Assembly: GCA_037893245.1 (NCBI GenBank)
Contig: JBAIAA010000021.1
Span: 1,612,001-1,676,000, forward strand
From: Crossaster papposus
Taxonomy: Eukaryota; Echinodermata; Asteroidea; Velatida; Solasteridae
Length of the DNA: 64,000 nt
Direction: 5' to 3'
The first letter of the stretch is position 1. Every line of letters starts with the position of its first letter. The notes beneath the pieces are model-generated. The model did no database searches. It was given only the letters and a program-made list of their open reading frames with translations, and was not told where the DNA came from. The translations under genes and the position numbers were made by a program. Below, piece after piece: positions 36,601-48,907 of this stretch.

Positions 36601-37069
36601 CACTTCTGTGAATATATTTCAATGCGACACACTTAAGTTTGATTTCAGTTTCGAGTTCATTCGGGTTACGAGTTGCACGAATCTCCTGTTATTACATTGT
36701 TTTTATTGGTGTATAATGTACGTCAGAGGGTTGTGTTTAAGGATTTCATAATTTTATTGCACGGCTACTGTTTGCCTACATGTAGTTATACCAACTTATT
36801 TTGTTCATATGGGAGTAATGATAAAAAATGCCGAGGCCCATCTATTTCACATTACCCACTTTGATTGATTCTAGAGTTTCATGATACTGAGTCGCTGCCA
36901 CTAAGGGCTGGAAATACGTTTAGCCATTTGTTTCTCAATCCATATGCGGTTTTCCTGCAGGTTTTTGTTGTTTGCCTTTCCTTGGAGCAGTGCACAGTTA
37001 CGAAGCATTGTCTTCTTGTGGAACATGTACGTGTTATCATTATGATATCAGCCTTTAATATCACAGCCT

Positions 37070-37335
37070 TTAATATGCGGATACTGCATAATAATACATT
37101 GTGCTCCTTTTGCATTGTGGGACTTTTATTTGGGTTTATAACAGCGAATTAACAGGCCTCGGGCATTTGTTCTCGTTTCCAAAGGGAAAGAAAATTAACG
37201 GGTACCGTTAAATTTCCGTGTTAAATAATCTGAGGCCCATGCGGCTTCATATGATGTATCACCCCTATAGGGTCGTTTGGTTAAATAGGGCCGAAACAGG
37301 GCTCTCGTTGGGTCCAGGTCATTTGGACAACTGTT
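37070..37335 (+). repeat. Internal diverged duplication in the element body, copy 1
   Basis: Shares TTCTCGTTTCCAAAGGGAAA, GAGGCCCATGCGGC, TAGGGTCGTTTGGTT and GGGCCGAAACAGGGCTCT with the segment at 37680-37917, about 580-610 bp downstream. Differences include several indels. Confidence 0.8.
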
Positions 37336-37679
37336 GAGTGACAGCAAGTTTGTGTATGGTGTACTATAGTCAAGACCGCAAGACTGGAGCGGTCATTCTT
37401 GTCTCAGGAGCAATTTTTCCAGTGCCTCCTGTTAAGGTCGGTCAGATGAGACATTGTTTGTCGTTTTTGCCTGGTATCAATTCTGGAGTATGCATACTCG
37501 GCTGCCAATTGGAGCCGGAAGGGAATTTCCTCCTGTTTTTTCTCCTCAAATTTTATGATTAAGTCAGAGCTTAAAATGAGGTTTTGTCAGGAGTTTTTCG
37601 CCCTTCCCATAATTGAATATCAGCTTGGGGGAAGTTAATTACATGTATAAACGCTGCAATAAGCCTCAATTGTATTATT

Positions 37680-37917
37680 TGTGTACATAACACTGCACAA
37701 CAATACATAGGGCTCCTAACAACGCTATGGGACTTTTCTTAGGGTTTATTACGGGCCTTGGGCATTTGTTCTCGTTTCCAAAGGGAAAGAAATGTTAAAT
37801 CATTTGAGGCCCATGCGGCCTTAATTATGTATTGCCTCTAGGGTCGTTTGGTTTAAGAGGGCCGAAACAGGGCTCTGGTGGGGTCCAGGCCATTGGGACA
37901 ACTTAACTGTTGATAGT
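37680..37917 (+). repeat. Internal diverged duplication in the element body, copy 2
   Basis: Partner of 37070-37335. It lies directly before the hydrolase-like remnant. Confidence 0.8.
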
Positions 37918-38300
37918 ATCTAAACTTCGAACCCCATGGCCTCTGCCGGCCATGCTAATTATTAATTTGGGCACTAACGATTTAGGCGGCACGGATTGGT
38001 TCTGTATTCGCCAGCAAATTTGTACTTTTATGCAGCGTTGTCGCGACAACTACCCCGAGACTCGGTTGGTTTGGTCCGATATATTGCCGCGCGCTTTCTA
38101 CTTCGGTGCGACTGATGACCAGTCAAAAATGAAATTAAAACGACGGGCGGTTAAAAAATGGGCCCGTTCACTATAAGCAAGCGCATCGGCGCGTCGGTAC
38201 TTAACCACCCCCAGTTCAGATGGTCAGACTTCGCCCTGTTTCGCTACGATGGCGTCCATTTATCGCCTACGGAAAAAATAGAATTTCGGGCCAATATTTG
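37910..38300 (+). pseudogene. SGNH-hydrolase-like remnant of the Ngaro-like element
   Basis: A translated segment carries INLGTNDL, a form of the GxND block of SGNH hydrolases, then a VWSDILPR motif and, further on, a YDGVHLSP-type block like the C-terminal DxxH block of the family. This set is typical of the hydrolase-like domain in Ngaro elements. It sits just before repeat B1, where that domain is expected. The N-terminal catalytic Ser block was not seen. Fossil copy, not an active gene. Confidence 0.65.
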
Positions 38301-38430
38301 AGCTTGCATTGATGCAGCATTTGTTTAAATTGTCCCCTACCGTCTGTGCTAATTTGGGTTATAGTCATCGGGCTCAGGGTTTGGGGGAGTGCACTTCCAG
38401 TCGTCCCAGTGGGGCGCGCTTTGCGCGTTT

Positions 38431-39031
38431 GGCAGGAATTGGCTGGGAGCGACCGGCTGTGACTCCATTTAAACTAGTTACATGCCCTAATACTTTAATA
38501 GTTCTTAAGTAAGTCTAATTTGAAGTTGTACGTTAAAATACAATTTTACAAGTTGTGTTTAATCTTTAAAAATCTACACGCAAAACGCCCGCTTGTGCTA
38601 GCGGGGTTTATTCCAACCGTCTCTACAAACGGTGGAAAAGCGGTGTATTTGTTTCAATTTAGTCTTTAGTAATTTACATAAATTTAGGTCACGTGACAAA
38701 TATATAAACACTGTGGTTAGCGCCTATTGCACTCGTTCAGCTGGGGCTACTCAACCGTCACTTTAAACGGTGAATTTCCACAGTGTTTTGGTGGCAAGCC
38801 TGCCAAGTAAATGGGCCCAGTTGTGTGCCAAGCATGGCAATTGGGGCAAGCCTGCCCCGTTTTAGCTTAGGCATTATCTCTAATTTTTCATGCTGTTATA
38901 AAAGTGTTTTTACAAAATTTAAAAATGTGATATCTTGGAATGTTATAAGAATAAACTAGCGGCTCGAAAAACTAAGCCAAAAAAGTCAAATCATCGTGTC
39001 AAGGTGGCTTTGTGTGTAGTCTGAGAATAAT
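38431..39031 (+). repeat. Ngaro-like repeat B1 (601 bp)
   Basis: Begins GGCAGGAATTGGCTGGGAG and ends GTCTGAGAATAAT. Contains small hairpins (ACCGTCACTTTAAACGGT; GGGGCAAGCCTGCCCC), a CACGTG and a TATATAAA motif. Identical to B2. Confidence 0.92.
38701..38708 (+). promoter_or_regulatory. TATA-like motif in repeat B1
   Basis: TATATAAA, 6 bp after a CACGTG E-box (38690-38695); duplicated in B2 at 39669-39676. Possible promoter of the element; inference from sequence only. Confidence 0.3.
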
Positions 39032-39330
39032 TAATTTTATCACTACAAGATAAAATACATTATTCTCCACAAACACACGGTGGTCCAAACGCTATGCGAA
39101 TCAGCTGATGGTTGCCTTGGTGCAGTAGTAAATATTATGAATGAACTGCCACCTGGCCCAAACCTTGCTGGCAGAAAGCCAACGAGCGCGGGTCTGCATG
39201 ATAATTACCCATTGAAACAAAGCGAATTGATACAATGTAGCAAAATCAGGTTTACCCACTACATACTACTGGCGCGCAGTAAAGCGTCACACTTCGGCTT
39301 AGATTTTCGAAGCCTCAACACAAAAAGAAA
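39032..39330 (+). repeat. Ngaro-like repeat A2 (299 bp)
   Basis: Abuts B1 directly; the junction reads GAGAATAAT|TAATTTTATC. Identical to A1. Confidence 0.92.
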
Positions 39331-39398
39331 CCCACCTCCTCCCCTTAATTCACCGCCAGATTAACAAATAGACAAAGTATACAAACTTCTTAAATATA
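39331..39398 (+). other. 68-bp spacer between A2 and B2
   Basis: Pyrimidine-rich at its start (CCCACCTCCTCCCC). Present only here in the element. Confidence 0.7.
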
Positions 39399-39999
39399 GG
39401 CAGGAATTGGCTGGGAGCGACCGGCTGTGACTCCATTTAAACTAGTTACATGCCCTAATACTTTAATAGTTCTTAAGTAAGTCTAATTTGAAGTTGTACG
39501 TTAAAATACAATTTTACAAGTTGTGTTTAATCTTTAAAAATCTACACGCAAAACGCCCGCTTGTGCTAGCGGGGTTTATTCCAACCGTCTCTACAAACGG
39601 TGGAAAAGCGGTGTATTTGTTTCAATTTAGTCTTTAGTAATTTACATAAATTTAGGTCACGTGACAAATATATAAACACTGTGGTTAGCGCCTATTGCAC
39701 TCGTTCAGCTGGGGCTACTCAACCGTCACTTTAAACGGTGAATTTCCACAGTGTTTTGGTGGCAAGCCTGCCAAGTAAATGGGCCCAGTTGTGTGCCAAG
39801 CATGGCAATTGGGGCAAGCCTGCCCCGTTTTAGCTTAGGCATTATCTCTAATTTTTCATGCTGTTATAAAAGTGTTTTTACAAAATTTAAAAATGTGATA
39901 TCTTGGAATGTTATAAGAATAAACTAGCGGCTCGAAAAACTAAGCCAAAAAAGTCAAATCATCGTGTCAAGGTGGCTTTGTGTGTAGTCTGAGAATAAT
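39399..39999 (+). repeat. Ngaro-like repeat B2 (601 bp)
   Basis: Identical to B1 and forms the right end of the element. Array sequence resumes at 40000 with CAACACATATT. Confidence 0.92.
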
Positions 40000-40013
40000 C
40001 AACACATATTATT

Positions 40014-40086
40014 TGGAAGATCCGGGTATCGATCCCGGTACCTCTCGCATGCTAAGCGAGCGTTCTACCATTTGAGCTAATCCCCC
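40014..40086 (-). tRNA. tRNA-Ala(AGC), first unit after the retroelement
   Basis: AGC body with one D-stem change (GAAC for GAGC). Its H2 partner lies at 44038-44110. Confidence 0.85.
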
Positions 40087-42635
40087 AACACATCTCTCAT
40101 TCTTTAGTATATTTGTGAAAATTATACAATGAAGAAATACCATGCAGTAAAAATCAACACATAATTATTTGGAAGATCCGGGTATCGATCCCGGTACCTC
40201 TCGCATGCTAAGCGAGCGCTCTACCATTTGAGCTAATCCCCCAAAACATCTCTCATTCTTGAGTATATTTGTGAAAATTATAAAATGAAGAAATACCATG
40301 CAGTAAAAATGAACAAATATTATTTGGAAGATCCGGGTATCGATCCCGGTACCTCTCCCATGCTAAGCGAGCGCTCTACCATTTGAGCTAATCCCCCAAC
40401 ACATCTCTCATTCTTGAGTATATTTTAGAAAATTATAAAATGAAGAAATACCACGCAGTCAAAATCAACAAATATTATATGGAAGATCCGGGTATCGATC
40501 CCGGTACATCTCACATGCAAAGCGAGCGCTCAACCATTTGAGCTAATCCCCCAACACACATCTCTTTCTTGAGTATATTTTAGAAAATTACAAAATGAAG
40601 AAATGCCATACAGTAAAAATCAACTCATATTATTTTGAAGATCCCGGTATCGATCCCGGTACCTCTCGCATGCTAAGCGAGCGCTCTACCATTTGAGCTA
40701 ATCCCCCAACATATCTCTCTTTCTTGAGTATATTTTAGAAAATTACAAAATGAAGAAATGCCATACAGTAAAAATCAACACATATTATTCGGAAGATCCG
40801 GGTACCTCTCGCATGCTAAGCGAGCGCTCTACCATTTGAGCTAATCCCCCAAAACATCTCTCATTCTTGAGTATATTTGTGAAAATTATAAAATGAAGAA
40901 ATACCATGCAGTAAAAATGAACAAATATTATTTGGAAGGTCCGGGTATCGATCCCGGTACATCTCGCATGCAAAGCGAGCGCTCTACCATTTGAGCTAAT
41001 CCCCCAACACACATCTCTTTCTTGAGTATATTTTAGAAAATAACAAAAAGAAGAAATGCCATACAGTAAAAATTAACAAATATGATTTGGAAGATCCGAG
41101 TATCGATCCAGGTACCTCTCGCATGCTAAGCGAGCGCTCTACCATTTGAGCTAATCCCCCAACACACATATCTTTTTTAAGTATTGTTGTGAAAATTACA
41201 AAATGAAGAAATACCATGCAGTAAAAATCAACAAACATTATATGGAAGATCCGGGTATCGATCCCGGTACCTCTCGCATGCTAAGCGAGCGTTCTACCAT
41301 TTGAGCTAATTCCGCAACACACATCTCTTTCTTGAGTATATTTTAGAAAATAACAAAAAGAAGAAATGCCATACAGTAAAAATTAACAAATATGATTTGG
41401 AAGATCCGAGTATCGATCCAGGTACCTCTCGCATGCTAAGCGAGCGCTCTACCATTTGAGCTAATCCCCCAACACACATATCGTTTTTAAGTATTTTTGT
41501 GAAAATTACAAAATGAAGAAATACCATACTGTAAAAATGATCAAATATTATTTGGAAGATCCTGGTATCGATCCCGGTACCTCTCGCATGCAAAGCGAGC
41601 GCTCTACCATTTGAGCTAATCCCACAACACATCTCTCATTCTTGAGTATATTTGTGAAAATTATACAATGAAGAAATACCATGCAGTAAAAATCTACAAA
41701 TATTATATGGAAGATCCGGGTATCGATGCCGGTACATCTCGCATGCAAAGCGAGCGCTCTACCATTTGAGCTAATACCCCAACACACATAACGTTTTAAA
41801 GTATTTTTGTGAAAATTACAAAATGAAGAAATACCATGCAGTACAAATGAACAAATATTATTTAAAATATCCGGGTATCGATCCCGGTACCTCTCGCATG
41901 CTAAGCGAGCGCTCTACCATTTGAGCTAATCACCCAACACGCCTCTCACTCTTGAGTATATTTGTAAAAATTAAAAAATGAAGAAATACCATGCAGTAAA
42001 AATCAACAAACATTATGGAAGATCCGGGTATCGATCCCTGTACCTCTCGCATGCTGAGCGAGCGCTCTACCATTTGAGCTAATTCCCCAACACACATCTC
42101 TTTCTTGAGTAAATTTTAGAAAATAACAAAATGAAGAAATGCCATACAGTAAAAATCAACACATATGATTTGGAAGATCCGGGTGTCGATCCCGGTACCT
42201 CTCGCATGCTAAGCGAGCGCTCTACCATTTGAGCTAATTCCCCAACATATCTCTCTTTCTTGAGTATATTTTAGAAAATTACAAAATGAAGAAATGCCAT
42301 ACAGTAAAAATCAACACATATTATTCGGAAGATCCAGGTATCGATCCCGGTACCTCTCGCATGCTAAGCGAGCGCTCTACCATTTGAGCTAATCCCCCAA
42401 AACATATCTCATTCTTGAGTATATTTGTGAAAATTATAAAATGAAGAAATACCATGCAGTAAAAATGAACAAATATTATTTGGAAGGTCCGGGTATCGAT
42501 CCCGGTACCTCTCGCATGCTAAGCGAGCGCTCTACCATTTGAGCTAATCCCCCAACACGCCTCTCACTCTTGAGTATATTTGTAAAAATTACAAAATGAA
42601 GAAATGCCATACAGTAAAAATCAACACATATTATT

Positions 42636-42708
42636 TGGAAGATCCGGGTATCGATCCCGGTATCTCTCGCATGCTAAGCGAGCGCTCTACCATTTGAGCT
42701 AATCCCCC
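42636..42708 (-). tRNA. tRNA-Ala(AGC)
   Basis: One change in the variable region (GGTATCTC on the + strand); otherwise consensus. Partner of 31927-31999 in block H2. Confidence 0.88.
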
Positions 42709-42790
42709 AACACATCTCTCATTCTTGAGTATATTTGTGAAAATTATAAAATGAAGAAATACCATGCAGTAAAAATCAACAAATATTATA

Positions 42791-42863
42791 TGGAAGATCT
42801 GGGTATCGATCCCGGTACATCTCACATGCAAAGCGAGCGCTCTACCATTTGAGCTAATCCCCC
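42791..42863 (-). tRNA. tRNA-Ala(TGC)
   Basis: TGC body with one T-stem change (GATCTGGG on the + strand). Partner of 32082-32154. Confidence 0.86.
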
Positions 42864-44813
42864 AACACACATCTATTTCTTGAGTATATTTTAGAAAATT
42901 ACAAAATGAAGAAATGCCATACAGTAAAAATCAACACATATTATTTGGAAGATCCGGGTATCGATCCCGGTACCTCTCGCATGCTAAGCGAGCGCTCTAC
43001 CATTTTAGCTAATCCCCCAACACATCTCTCATTCTTGAGTATATTTGTGAAAATTATAAAATGAAGAAATACCATGCAGTAAAAATCAACAAATATTATA
43101 TGGAAGATCCGGGTATCGACCCCGGTACATCTCACATGCAAAGCGAGCGCTCTACCATTTGAGCTAATCCCCAACACACATCTCTTTCTTGAGTATATTT
43201 TAGAAAATTACAAAATGAAGAAATGCCATACAGTAAAAATCAACACATATTATTTGGAAGATCCGGGTATCGATTTCGGTACCTCTCGCATGCTAAGCGA
43301 GCGCTCTACCATTTGAGCTAATCCCCCAACACATCTCTCATTCTTGAGTATATTTGTGAAAATTATAAAATAAAGAAATACCATGCAGTAAAAATGAAGA
43401 AATATTATTGGGAAGATCCGGGTATCGATCCCGGTACCTCTCGCATGCTAAGCGAGCGCTCTACCATTTGAGCTAATCCCCCAACACATCTATCATTCTT
43501 GAGTATATTTGTGAAAATTACAAAATGAAGAAATGCCATACAGTAAAAATCAACACAAAAGTCATATTTATTTGGAAGATCCGGGTATCGATCCCGGTAC
43601 CTCTCGCATGCTAAGCGAGCGCTCTGCCATTTGAGCTAATCCCCCAACACATCTCTCATTCTTGAGTATATTTGTGAACATTATAAAATGAAGAAATACC
43701 ATGCAGTAAAAATGAACAAATATTATTTGGAAGATCCGGGTACCGATCCCGGTACCTCTCGCAAGCTAAGCGAGCGCTCTACCATTTGAGCTAATCCCCC
43801 AACACACATCTCTTTATTGAGTATATTTTAGAAAATAACAAAATGAAGAAATACCATGCAGTAAAAATCAACAAATATTATATGGAAGATCCGGGTATCG
43901 ATCCCGGTACATCTCACATGCAAAGCGAGCGCTCTACCATTTGAGCTAATCCCCCAACACACATCTCTTTCTTGAGTATATTTTAGAAAATTACAAAATG
44001 AAGAAATGCCATACAGTAAAAATCAACACATATTATTTGGAAGATCCGGGTATCGATCCCGGTACCTCTCGCATGCTAAGCGAGCGTTCTACCATTTGAG
44101 CTAATCCCCCAACACATCTCTCATTCTTGAGTATATTTGTGAAAATTATACAATGAAGAAATACCATGCAGTAAAAATCAACACATAATTATTTGGAAGA
44201 TCCGGGTATCGATCCCGGTACCTCTCGCATGCTAAGCGAGCGCTCTACCATTTGAGCTAATCCCCCAAAACATCTCTCATTCTTGAGTATATTTGTGAAA
44301 ATTATAAAATGAAGAAATACCATGCAGTAAAAATGAACAAATATTATTTGGAAGATCCGGGTATCGATCCCGGTACCTCTCCCATGCTAAGCGAGCGCTC
44401 TACCATTTGAGCTAATCCCCCAACACATCTCTCATTCTTGAGTATATTTTAGAAAATTATAAAATGAAGAAATACCACGCAGTCAAAATCAACAAATATT
44501 ATATGGAAGATCCGGGTATCGATCCCGGTACATCTCACATGCAAAGCGAGCGCTCAACCATTTGAGCTAATCCCCCAACACACATCTCTTTCTTGAGTAT
44601 ATTTTAGAAAATTACAAAATGAAGAAATGCCATACAGTAAAAATCAACTCATATTATTTTGAAGATCCCGGTATCGATCCCGGTACCTCTCGCATGCTAA
44701 GCGAGCGCTCTACCATTTGAGCTAATCCCCCAACACATCTCTCATTCTTGAGTATATTTGTGAAAATTATAAAATAAAGAAATACCATGCAGTAAAAATG
44801 AAGAAATATTATT

Positions 44814-44886
44814 TGGAAGATCCGGGTATCGATCCCGGTACCTCTCGCATGCTAAGCGAGCGCTCTACCATTTGAGCTAATCCCCC
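44814..44886 (-). tRNA. tRNA-Ala(AGC), first unit of block H3 copy A
   Basis: Consensus body. The corresponding first unit of copy B is at 48835-48907 and differs at the discriminator. Confidence 0.92.
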
Positions 44887-47800
44887 AACACATCTCTCAT
44901 TCTTGAGTATATTTGTGAAAATTATACAATGAAGAAATAACATGCAGTAAAAATCAACAAATATTATATGGAAGATCCGGGTATCGATCCCGGTACATCT
45001 CACATGCAAAGCGAGCGCTCTACCATTTGAGCTAATCCCCCAACACACATCTCTTTCTTGAGTATATTTTAGAAAATAACAAAATGAAGAAATGCCATAC
45101 AGTAAAAATGAACAAATATTATTTTGAAGATCCGGGTATCGATCCCGGTACCTCTCGCATGCTAAGCGAGCGCTCTACCATTTGAGCTAATCCCCCAACA
45201 CATCTCTCATTCTTGAGTATATTTGTGAAAATTATAAAATGAAGAAATACCATTCAGTAAAAATAAACAAATATTATATGGAAGATCCGGGTATCGATCC
45301 CGGTACATCTCACATGCAAAGCGAGCGCTCTACCATTTGAGCTAATCCCCCAACACACATCTCTTTCTTGAGTATATATTAGAAAATTATAAAATGAAGA
45401 AATGCCATACAGTAAAAATCAACAAATATTATTCGGAATATCGGGTATCGATCCCGGTACCTCTCGCATGCTAAGCGAGCGCTCTACCATTTGAGCTAAT
45501 TCCCCAAAAGATCTCTCATTCTTGAGTATATTTGTGAAAATTATAAAATGAAGAAATACCATGCAGTAAAAATAAACAAACGTTATTTGGAAGATCCGGG
45601 TATAGATCCCGGTACCTCTCGCATGCTAAGCGAGCGCTCTACCATTTGAGATAATCCCCCAACACATCTCTCTTTCTTGAGTATATTTTAGAAAATTACA
45701 AAATGAAGAAATGCCATACAGTAAAAATCAACACATATTATTTGGAAGATCCGGGTATCAATCCCGGTACCTCTCGCATGCTAAGCGAGCGCTCTACCAT
45801 TTGAGCTAATTCCCCAAAAGATCTCTCATTCTTGAGTATATTTTAGAAAATTACAAAATGAAGAAATGCCATACAGTAAAAATCAACACATATTATTTGG
45901 AAGATCCGGGTATCGATCCCGGTACCTCTCGCATGCTAAGCGAGCGCTCTACCATTTGAGCTAATTCCCCAAAAGATCTCTCATTCTTGAGTATATTTGT
46001 GAAAATTATAAAATGAAGAAATACCATGCAGTAAAAATGAACAAATGTTATTTGGAAGATCCGGGTATCGATCCCGGTACCTCTCGCATGCAAAGCGAGC
46101 GCTCTACCATTTGAGCTAATCCCCCAACTCATCTCTCATTCTTGAGTATATTTGTGAAAATTATACAATGAAGAAATACCATGCAGTAAAAATCAACAAA
46201 TATTATATGGAAGATCCGGGTTTCAATCCCGGTACATCTCGCATGCAAAGCGAGCGCTCTACCATTTGAGCTAATACCCCAACACACATAACGTTTTAAA
46301 GTATTTTTGTGAAAATTACAAAATGAAGAAATACCATGCAGTACAAATGAACAAATATTATTTAAAATATCCGGGTATCTATCCCGGTACCTCTCGCATG
46401 CTAAGCGAGCGCTCTACCATTTGAGCTAATCCCCCAACACGCCTCTCACTCTTGAGTATATTTGTAAAAATTAAAAAATGAAGAAATACCATGCAGTAAA
46501 AATCAACAAACATTATGGAAGATCCGGGTATCGATCCCGGTACATCTCACATGCAAAGCGAGCGCTCTACCATTTGAGCTAATCACCCAACACACATCTC
46601 TTTCTTGAGTATATTTTAGAAAATTACAAAATGAAGAAATGCCATACAGTAAAAATCAACACATATTATTTGGAAGATCCGGGTATCGATCCCGGTACCT
46701 CTCGCATGCTAAGCGAGCGCTCTACCATTTGAGCTAATCCCCCAACACATCTCTCACTCTTGAGTATATTTGTAAAAATTAAAAAATTAAGAAATACCAT
46801 GCAGTAAAAATCAACAAACATTATGGAAGATCCGGGTATCGATCCCTGTACCTCTCGCATGCTGAGCGAGCGCTCTACCATTTGAGCTAATTCCCCAACA
46901 CACATCTCTTTCTTGAGTATATTTTAGAAAATAACAAAATGAAGAAATGCCATACAGTAAAAATCAACACATATTATTGGGAAGATTCGGGTATCGATCC
47001 CGGTAACTCTCGCATGCTAAGCGAGCGCTCTACTATTTGAGCTAATCCCCCAACACATCTCTCTTTCTTGAGTATATTTTAGAAAATTACAAAATGAAAA
47101 AATCACATACAGTAAAAATCAACAAATATGATTTGGAAGATCCGGGTGTCGATCCCGGTACCTCTCGCATGCTAAGCGAGCGCTCTACCATTTGAGCTAA
47201 TCCCCCAACATATCTCTCTTTCTTGAGTATATTTTAGAAAATTACAAAATGAAGAAATGCCATACAGTAAAAATCAACACATATTATTCGGAAGATCCGG
47301 GTATCGATCCCGGTACCTCTCGCATGCTAAGCGAGCGCTCTACCATTTGAGCTAATTCCGCAACACACATCTCTTTCTTGAGTATATTTTAGAAAAAAAC
47401 AAAAAGAAGAAATGCCATACAGTAAAAATTAACAAATATGATTTGGAAGATCCGAGTATCGATCCAGGTACCTCTCGCGTGCTAAGCGAGCGCTCTACCA
47501 TTTGAGCTAATCCCCCAACACACATATCGTTTTTAAGTATTTTTGTGAAAATTACAAAATGAAGAAATACCATACTGTAAAAATGATAAAATATTATTTG
47601 GAAGATCCGGGTATCGATCCCGGTACCTCTCGCAAGCAAAGCGAGCGCTCTACCATTTGAGCTAATCCCCCAACACATCTCTCATTCTTGAGTATATTTG
47701 TGAAAATTATACAATGAAGAAATACCATGCAGTAAAAATCAACAAATATTATATGGAAGATCCGGGTATTGATCCCGGTACATCTCGCATGCAAAGCGAG

Positions 47801-48835
47801 CGCTCTACCATTTGAGCTAATACCCCAACATACATAACGTTTTAAAGTATTTTTGTGAAAATTACAAAATGAAGAAATACCACGCAGTACAAATGAACAA
47901 ATATTATTTAAAATATCCGGGTATCGATCCCGGTACCTCTCGCATGCTAAGCGAGCGCTCTACCATTTGAGCTAATCACCCAACACGCCTCTCACTCTTG
48001 AGTATATTTGTAAAAATTTAAAAATGAAGAAATACCATGCAGTAAAAATCAACAAACATTATGGAAAATCCGGGTATCGATCCCTGTACCTCTCGCATGC
48101 TGAGCGAGCGCTCTACCATTTGAGCTAATTCCCCAACACACATCTCTTTCTTGAGTATATTTTAGAAAATAACAAAATGAAGAAATGCCATACAGTAAAA
48201 ATCAACACATATGATTTGGAAGATCCGGGTGTCGATCCCGGTACCTCTCGCATGCTAAGCGAGCGCTCTACCATTTGAGCTAATCCCCCAACATATCTCT
48301 CTTTCTTGAGTATATTTTAGAAAATTACAAAATGAAGAAATGCCATACAGTAAAAATCAACACATATTATTCGGAAGATCCGGGTATCGATCCCGGTACC
48401 TCTCGCATGCTAAGCGAGCGCTCTACCATTTGAGCTAATCCCCCAAAACATCTCTCATTCTTGAGTATATTTGTGAAAATTATAAAATGAAGAAATACCA
48501 TGCAGTAAAAATGAACAAATATTATTTGGAAGGTCCGGGTATCGATCCCGGTACCTCTCGCATGCTAAGCGAGCGCTCTACCATTTGAGCTAATCCCCCA
48601 ACACGCCTCTCACTCTTGAGTATATTTGTAAAAATTAAAAAATGAAGAAATACCATGCAGTAAAAATCAACAAACATTATGGAAGATCCGGGTATCGATC
48701 CCTGTACCTCTCGCATGCTGAGCGAGCGCTCTACCATTTGAGCTAATTCCCCAACACACATCTCTTTCTTGAGTATATTTTAGAAAATAACAAAATGAAG
48801 AAATGCCATACAGTAAAAATCAACACATATTATTG
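44815..48835 (-). repeat. Higher-order block H3, copy A (about 4.02 kb, 26 units)
   Basis: Matches the adjoining 48836-53166 at offsets 4021, then 4176, then 4331. Each step equals one extra 155-bp unit in copy B. Confidence 0.85.
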
Positions 48836-48907
48836 GGAAGATCCGGGTATCGATCCCGGTACCTCTCGCATGCTAAGCGAGCGCTCTACCATTTGAGCTA
48901 ATCCCCC
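48835..48907 (-). tRNA. tRNA-Ala(AGC) with C73
   Basis: Body is consensus, but the discriminator base is C instead of A, which would weaken charging by alanyl-tRNA synthetase. Confidence 0.8.

Larger units (their letters stand above)
33614..38430 (+). other. Body of the Ngaro-like element, mostly unrecognised DNA
   Basis: About 4.8 kb. Recognisable parts are a hydrolase-like remnant at 37.9-38.3 kb and a diverged internal duplication at 37.07-37.92 kb. An A-rich tract lies at 35002-35075 and a poly(A)-like run ends near 35614, which could mark an older nested retroposed insert. GGCCTA-rich DNA at 34.6-34.9 kb looks like ordinary host intergenic sequence, suggesting captured or inserted DNA. 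No element enzyme is recognisable. Confidence 0.6.
33315..39999 (+). mobile_element. Ngaro-like (DIRS superfamily) tyrosine-recombinase retroelement, broken copy with intact terminal repeats
   Basis: 6685 bp inserted in the tRNA array. It has the split direct repeat layout A1-body-B1-A2-B2 known for Ngaro and PAT elements: A of 299 bp and B of 601 bp, each pair identical as far as I can see. There is no target duplication beyond an ambiguous AAT, as expected for recombinase-mediated insertion. Near the 3' end of the body is an SGNH-hydrolase-like remnant, a domain known from Ngaro elements. No gag, reverse transcriptase, RNase H or recombinase is recognisable in the 4.8-kb body, so this is a broken or non-autonomous copy. 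The identical repeats and the uninterrupted site in block H2 argue for a young insertion. Orientation is assigned from the repeat order and the hydrolase remnant. Confidence 0.82.
41307..44735 (-). repeat. Higher-order block H2, copy B (carries the uninterrupted site)
   Basis: Contains the uninterrupted CAGTAAAAAT|CAACACATATT junction at 44023/44024 that corresponds to the two edges of the retroelement in copy A. About 620 bp (four units) are present here near 41.92-42.58 kb and absent from copy A. Confidence 0.85.

Noticed and set aside
35317-37562. Several open frames of 60-95 codons in the middle of the retroelement body
   Set aside because: Low-complexity, AT-driven composition, no motifs, mutual overlap and poly(A)-like interruptions.
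38431-39999. Two separate solo insertions side by side
   Set aside because: B1-A2-B2 at the right with A1 at the left is the standard split-repeat layout of one Ngaro-type element, which explains the repeats more simply.
33315-39999. Ordinary LTR retrotransposon
   Set aside because: The terminal repeats are split and permuted rather than identical at both ends, and there is no 4-6 bp target duplication at the uninterrupted-site comparison.
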